Below, piece by piece: positions 60,678-64,000 of a stretch of DNA of 64,000 nt. The translations under genes were made by a program, and so were the position numbers. The notes under the pieces are model-generated. The model had not been told where the DNA came from and did not search any database. It saw only the letters and a program-made list of their open reading frames with translations. This DNA is from Actinoallomurus sp. Its GTDB lineage: Bacteria > Actinomycetota > Actinomycetes > Streptosporangiales > Streptosporangiaceae. The stretch is taken from positions 1-64,000 of the forward strand of contig JAOPYG010000293.1 in the NCBI GenBank assembly GCA_025964685.1, written 5' to 3'. Position 1 is the first letter of the stretch, and each line of letters starts with the position of its first letter.

Positions 60678-61271
60678 GTGACCCAGGTCAAGCGGCAGGC
60701 CCGCGCGGAGCGCACCCGGGCCGCGCTCCTGCGAGGGGCCCGCGAGGTGTTCGAGGAGCACGGCTTCCTCGACGCCAAGATCAGCCAGATCTGCGACCGC
60801 GCCGGCGTCGCGTACGGCAGCTTCTACACGCACTTCGCCGACAAGGACGCGATCTTCGCCGAGCTGATCGACGATATGCTGCGCGGCCTGCTGGACGTGA
60901 TGCGGGCCGAGCCGTTGCACGGCGACGGACCGGAGGCGCGCATCGCCGGCGCCAACCGCGCGTACCTGCGCGCCTACCAGCGGAACGCCCGGCTGATGGC
61001 CGTGTTCGAGCAGGTCGCGACGTTCTCCCCGGGCATGCGAGAGACCTATCTGCGGGCATGGGGCGTGTTCTATGACCGCCAGGAGCACGCGATCCGCGGC
61101 TGGCAGGAGGCCGGCCTCGTCCCGGCCGACATCGACGCGCGTACGGCCGCCGTGGCCCTCGCCACCATGATCGGGCGCACCGCGTACACCTGGTTCGTGC
61201 TGGGCCGGCCGCATGAGGACGACGACGTGGAGCAGCTGACCCGGCTGTACTGCCGGGCGATCGGTATCTAA
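60678..61271 (+). CDS. TetR family regulator
   Basis: 197 residues. HTH at about residues 9-55 (ARAERTRAALLRGAREVFEE, YGSFYTHFADKDAIFAELID), ligand domain after. I chose the GTG at 60678, which matches the leaderless promoter and starts right before the HTH. It precedes two acyl-CoA dehydrogenase genes in the same direction and probably represses them and itself, perhaps with a CoA ester as inducer. KstR-type TetR regulators of lipid and steroid catabolism are the closest analogy. Confidence 0.88.
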   Translation: MTQVKRQARAERTRAALLRGAREVFEEHGFLDAKISQICDRAGVAYGSFYTHFADKDAIFAELIDDMLRGLLDVMRAEPLHGDGPEARIAGANRAYLRAYQRNARLMAVFEQVATFSPGMRETYLRAWGVFYDRQEHAIRGWQEAGLVPADIDARTAAVALATMIGRTAYTWFVLGRPHEDDDVEQLTRLYCRAIGI

Positions 61272-61282
61272 GGGAGGCCAGT

Positions 61283-62452
61283 GTGGACTTTCACGACACG
61301 CCGGAGGAGGCCGCGTTCCGCGCGGAGCTCCGCTCGTGGCTCTCGGAGCACTGGGCCGGTCGCCCTCTCGAAGGCGGCCGGGGTGACTTCGACACCATGC
61401 GCCGCTGGGGCGGCGAGCTGTACGACGCCGGCTATGTCGGGCTGACCTGGCCGTCGGAGTTCGGCGGGCGCGGGCTGTCGCCGACGTACCAGGCGATCTA
61501 CCTGGAGGAGATGTCACGGGCGAACGCGCCCGGGCACCCCGGCGTCATCGGGCTCAACATGGCCGGCCCGACGATCATCGCGTGGGGCACCGACGAGCAG
61601 AAGCAGCGCTACCTCAAGCCGCTGCTGACCGGCGAGGAGATCTGGTGCCAGGGGTTCTCCGAGCCCGGCTCGGGATCCGACCTGGCCGCGGGCCGTACGA
61701 GCGCGGTCCTCGACGGTGACCACTGGGTGGTGAACGGGCAGAAGGTCTGGTCCTCGTACGCGCACGTGGCCGAATTCTGCATCCTCGTGGTCCGCACCGA
61801 CCCGGAGGCGCCCAAGCACGCCGGCCTGTCTTACCTCATCGTCGACATGCACGCGCCCGGCGTGACGGTACGGCCGCTGGTCCAGATCACCGGCGACCCG
61901 GAGTTCAACGAGATCTTCTTCGACGACGTGCGGGTGCCGCGCTCGTCGATCCTGGGGCAGCCGGGCGATGGCTGGAAGGTCGCGATGACCACGCTGCTGC
62001 ACGAGCGCGGCACGCTCGGCTTCGCGCTCTCCTCCGAGCTGGAGCGCATGGTCAACCAGCTGATCAAGCTGGTCAAGGAGCCCGGCCCGGACGGTCGCCG
62101 TCCCGCCGACGACCCGGTGGTCCGGGACGCCGTCGCGAGCGAGTGGATCGAGATGCAGTCGCTGCGTTTCACGAACTACCGGTCGCTGACCACCCTGCTG
62201 GAGACCGGTATCCCCGGCCCCGAGGGCTCCGGAGTCAAGCTGGCGTGGAGCGAGGCGAACCAGCGGTTGACCGCGCTCGCCCAGTCGGTGTTCGGGCTGC
62301 ACGCCCAGATCACCGGCGACGAGGCGCCGTTGAACGGCTTCTGGCAGTACTGGCAGCTCCGCTCGCGCGGCAACACCATCGAGGCCGGCACCTCCGAGAT
62401 CCTGCGCAACATCATCGCCGAGCGTGTCCTCGGCCTGCCGAAGGGACGTTGA
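61283..62452 (+). CDS. Acyl-CoA dehydrogenase, alpha-type
   Basis: 389 residues. FAD-dependent acyl-CoA oxidation. CQGFSEPGSGSDLAAGRTSA and QKVWSSYAHVAEFCILVVRT bind FAD/CoA, and the C-terminal EAGTSEILRNIIAERVLG is standard. Together with the next gene it fits the alpha-beta heterotetrameric FadE pairs of actinobacteria that oxidise steroid side chains or ring fragments. GTG start after aggga-type sequence. 11 bp after the TetR gene. Confidence 0.9.
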   Translation: MDFHDTPEEAAFRAELRSWLSEHWAGRPLEGGRGDFDTMRRWGGELYDAGYVGLTWPSEFGGRGLSPTYQAIYLEEMSRANAPGHPGVIGLNMAGPTIIAWGTDEQKQRYLKPLLTGEEIWCQGFSEPGSGSDLAAGRTSAVLDGDHWVVNGQKVWSSYAHVAEFCILVVRTDPEAPKHAGLSYLIVDMHAPGVTVRPLVQITGDPEFNEIFFDDVRVPRSSILGQPGDGWKVAMTTLLHERGTLGFALSSELERMVNQLIKLVKEPGPDGRRPADDPVVRDAVASEWIEMQSLRFTNYRSLTTLLETGIPGPEGSGVKLAWSEANQRLTALAQSVFGLHAQITGDEAPLNGFWQYWQLRSRGNTIEAGTSEILRNIIAERVLGLPKGR

Positions 62453-62455
62453 ACC

Positions 62456-63490
62456 ATGGACTTCGCGTTCTCCGAGGAGCAGGAGCAGTTGCGCGGCTTC
62501 GCCCGCGAGTTCCTGGCGTCCCGCTACGACGACGCGCGCCTGGCCACGATCGCCGATTCGGCGACCGGCGTCGATGACGACGTGTGGCCCAGGCTCGCCG
62601 AGATGGGCTGGCTCGACGCCGAGCTGACCTTCCTGGACCAGGCCGTGCTGTTCGAGGAGACGGGCTTTCGGCCGCTGCCCGCCCCGTACCTGTCGACCGT
62701 GGCCCTCGCCGCGCCGGCCCTGGACGCCGAGACCGGCAAGCGCATCGCCGCCGGCTCGCTGAAGGCCACGCTCGCGTGGGCCGAGCCGGGTCGGCCGCAG
62801 GGTCTGCTGGACCCGGTCGGCGCCTCGGCCTCCGGGGGGCGGCTGACCGGCACGAAGGTGCTGGTGCCCGATGGCGCCTCCGCCGACCTGTTCGTCGTGG
62901 TGGCCGCGGACGGCCTTTACGCCGTCGACGCGGCTGACGCCGACGTGACCGCTCACGCGACGATCGACGGCACGCGGCGCGTGGCGGACGTCCGCTTCGA
63001 TGGCGCGCCCGCCCGGGCGCTGGCCTCCGGTGAGGAGGCCCGGGCGCTACTGGGCCGAATCCGGGACCGGGCGTACGCGGCGCTGGCGCTGGAGGGGGTC
63101 GGCGTCGCCCAGCGCGCGCTCGACCTGCTAGTCGCCTACGCCAAGGAGCGGGAGCAGTTCGGCAAGCCCATCGGCGTGTACCAGGCGGTGTCACACAAGG
63201 CGTCGAACGTCTATGTGCAGTTGCAGGAGGCGCGTTCGCTGGCGTACTGGGCGGCGTGGTGTGTCTCGGCGGACGACGAGATGGCGCGGCAGGCGTGCCT
63301 CGCGGCCAAGGCGCTGGCCGGCTCGGCCGCGGTGTTCGCCTGCGAGAACGCCATCCAGGGGCATGGCGGCATCGGCTTCACCTGGGAGCACGTGCTGCAC
63401 CGCTACTACAAGCGCGCGCAGTGGCTGGCGGCGTTCGACGGGCCGGCCAGGAGCCAGCGGGCGGAGGTCGCGGCCTTCCTGCTCGACTGA
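62456..63490 (+). CDS. Acyl-CoA dehydrogenase, beta-type
   Basis: 344 residues, shorter and more divergent than its neighbour. N-terminal FSEEQEQLRGFAREFLASRY, C-terminal QFGKPIGVYQAVSHKASNVY and AIQGHGGIGFTWEHVLHRYY. The catalytic base is likely missing, as in beta subunits of paired FadE enzymes. ATG 3 bp after the alpha gene stop. Confidence 0.87.
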   Translation: MDFAFSEEQEQLRGFAREFLASRYDDARLATIADSATGVDDDVWPRLAEMGWLDAELTFLDQAVLFEETGFRPLPAPYLSTVALAAPALDAETGKRIAAGSLKATLAWAEPGRPQGLLDPVGASASGGRLTGTKVLVPDGASADLFVVVAADGLYAVDAADADVTAHATIDGTRRVADVRFDGAPARALASGEEARALLGRIRDRAYAALALEGVGVAQRALDLLVAYAKEREQFGKPIGVYQAVSHKASNVYVQLQEARSLAYWAAWCVSADDEMARQACLAAKALAGSAAVFACENAIQGHGGIGFTWEHVLHRYYKRAQWLAAFDGPARSQRAEVAAFLLD

Positions 63491-63576
63491 GTTTTTCCCC
63501 AGGCCCGGCCCGGCCTGTGCGCGGAGCGTGACTTTGCGATAACTTTCCGCAGTCAATGACTGACGGAGGGAAACGC

Positions 63577-64000
63577 ATGTTCCTGCTGCGCAGGCTGGGT
63601 GGCCGTGCCGTGCTCGCCGTCGCCGGGGCGAGTCTGATCTACCTCCTGGCCGCGCTCTCCCTCGATCCGCGCGCCGAGGTGGAGGGGCGGAGCCCCCGCC
63701 CGTCGACGACGGCCGTCACGGCCTTCCTGCGGACGCGTGACCTGGACGATCGCGTGCCGCTGCTCCGGCGGTACGCGACCTGGGCCTCCGGGGTGACGCG
63801 CGGCGACTTCGGCCAGACGCTGGACGGCGCCTCGGCCGGCGATTCGCTGGGCCGGCGGCTGGGGGTGAGCCTGCGGCTCGTGGTCGCGGGCGCCGTGCCG
63901 GGCTTCGTGGGCGGGGTGCTGCTGGGCGCCGCCGGCGCGGCCCGTCAGTACGGGCTCGGCGACCGCCTGCTCACGGCGGGCACGCTGGTGACCCTGTCCG
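63577..64000 (+). CDS. Peptide/nickel-type ABC permease, partial
   Basis: The first 141 codons are in the window; the gene continues beyond it. The N-terminus FLLRRLGGRAVLAVAGASLI is a membrane helix, then RYATWASGVTRGDFGQTLDG is the loop typical of DppB/OppB permeases (DFGxS). Further helices follow. It would import peptides or another solute. gagggaaa ribosome site. Confidence 0.75.
   Translation, partial: MFLLRRLGGRAVLAVAGASLIYLLAALSLDPRAEVEGRSPRPSTTAVTAFLRTRDLDDRVPLLRRYATWASGVTRGDFGQTLDGASAGDSLGRRLGVSLRLVVAGAVPGFVGGVLLGAAGAARQYGLGDRLLTAGTLVTLS

Noticed and set aside
1-64000. CRISPR arrays, tRNA and rRNA genes
   Set aside because: Scanned by eye for regular repeats, TpsiC-arm sequences and conserved rRNA stretches; none was convincing.

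Overview
The window is chromosomal DNA from a high-GC actinobacterium. Evidence includes frequent GTG starts, a ClgR-RecA-RecX region, a DUF3046 gene next to lhr, gluABCD-type transport genes, a WhiB-era style dapF-miaA-miaB block, PASTA-less Pro-rich Ser/Thr kinase and several actinobacterial-type leaderless promoters. The backbone resembles the streptomycete ftsK-to-dapF region, but several neighbours differ (a das-like sugar operon between clgR and recA, no thyX before dapA, no hflX after dapF). I infer an actinomycete outside Streptomyces, perhaps Streptosporangiales; that placement is weak. I found no rRNA, tRNA, CRISPR array, intact insertion sequence or prophage.

Layout. 0.4-8.6 kb: two MFS exporters each beside a MarR regulator, a molybdate uptake operon (ModE-like regulator, modB, modC, modA) and menA. 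8.6-14.4 kb: ung, then a GNAT/CGNR/MocR operon read leftwards whose start codon overlaps the start codon of a rightward EamA exporter followed by an R2-like diiron protein. 14.4-25.7 kb: a small Trp-rich protein and a long spacer with a strong hairpin, then dapA, RNase J, ftsK, a RodZ-like protein, rimO, pgsA, cinA and clgR, ended by a clear terminator. 25.9-33.7 kb: dps, a Nei-type glycosylase, an Rrf2 regulator without cysteines, and a GH3 hexosaminidase plus three-gene sugar ABC operon facing a ROK regulator. 34-41.6 kb: a membrane Ser/Thr kinase, a 1.1-kb gene-poor stretch holding a decayed copy of the lhr 3' end, and lhr.

41.6-50.6 kb: DUF3046, rhodanese, a leftward operon of ATP-grasp enzyme, lipoprotein, glutathionylspermidine-synthase-like enzyme and DUF350 membrane protein, then recA behind an SOS box, recX, RNase Y and a small repeat protein. 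50.6-64 kb: an S9 peptidase, a glutamate-type ABC operon, miaB, a LigB-like protein, an orphan antitoxin-like protein, miaA, dapF, then a TetR regulator with a paired acyl-CoA dehydrogenase operon and the start of a peptide-type ABC permease cut by the window edge.

Functional themes are genome maintenance (ung, Nei, lhr, recA, recX, cinA, ftsK), RNA decay and modification (RNase J, RNase Y, rimO, miaA, miaB), lysine/cell-wall precursors (dapA, dapF), and uptake systems for molybdate, amino-sugar oligomers and acidic amino acids. The least understood block is the ATP-grasp/lipoprotein/GSP-synthase/DUF350 operon that shares its control region with recA.
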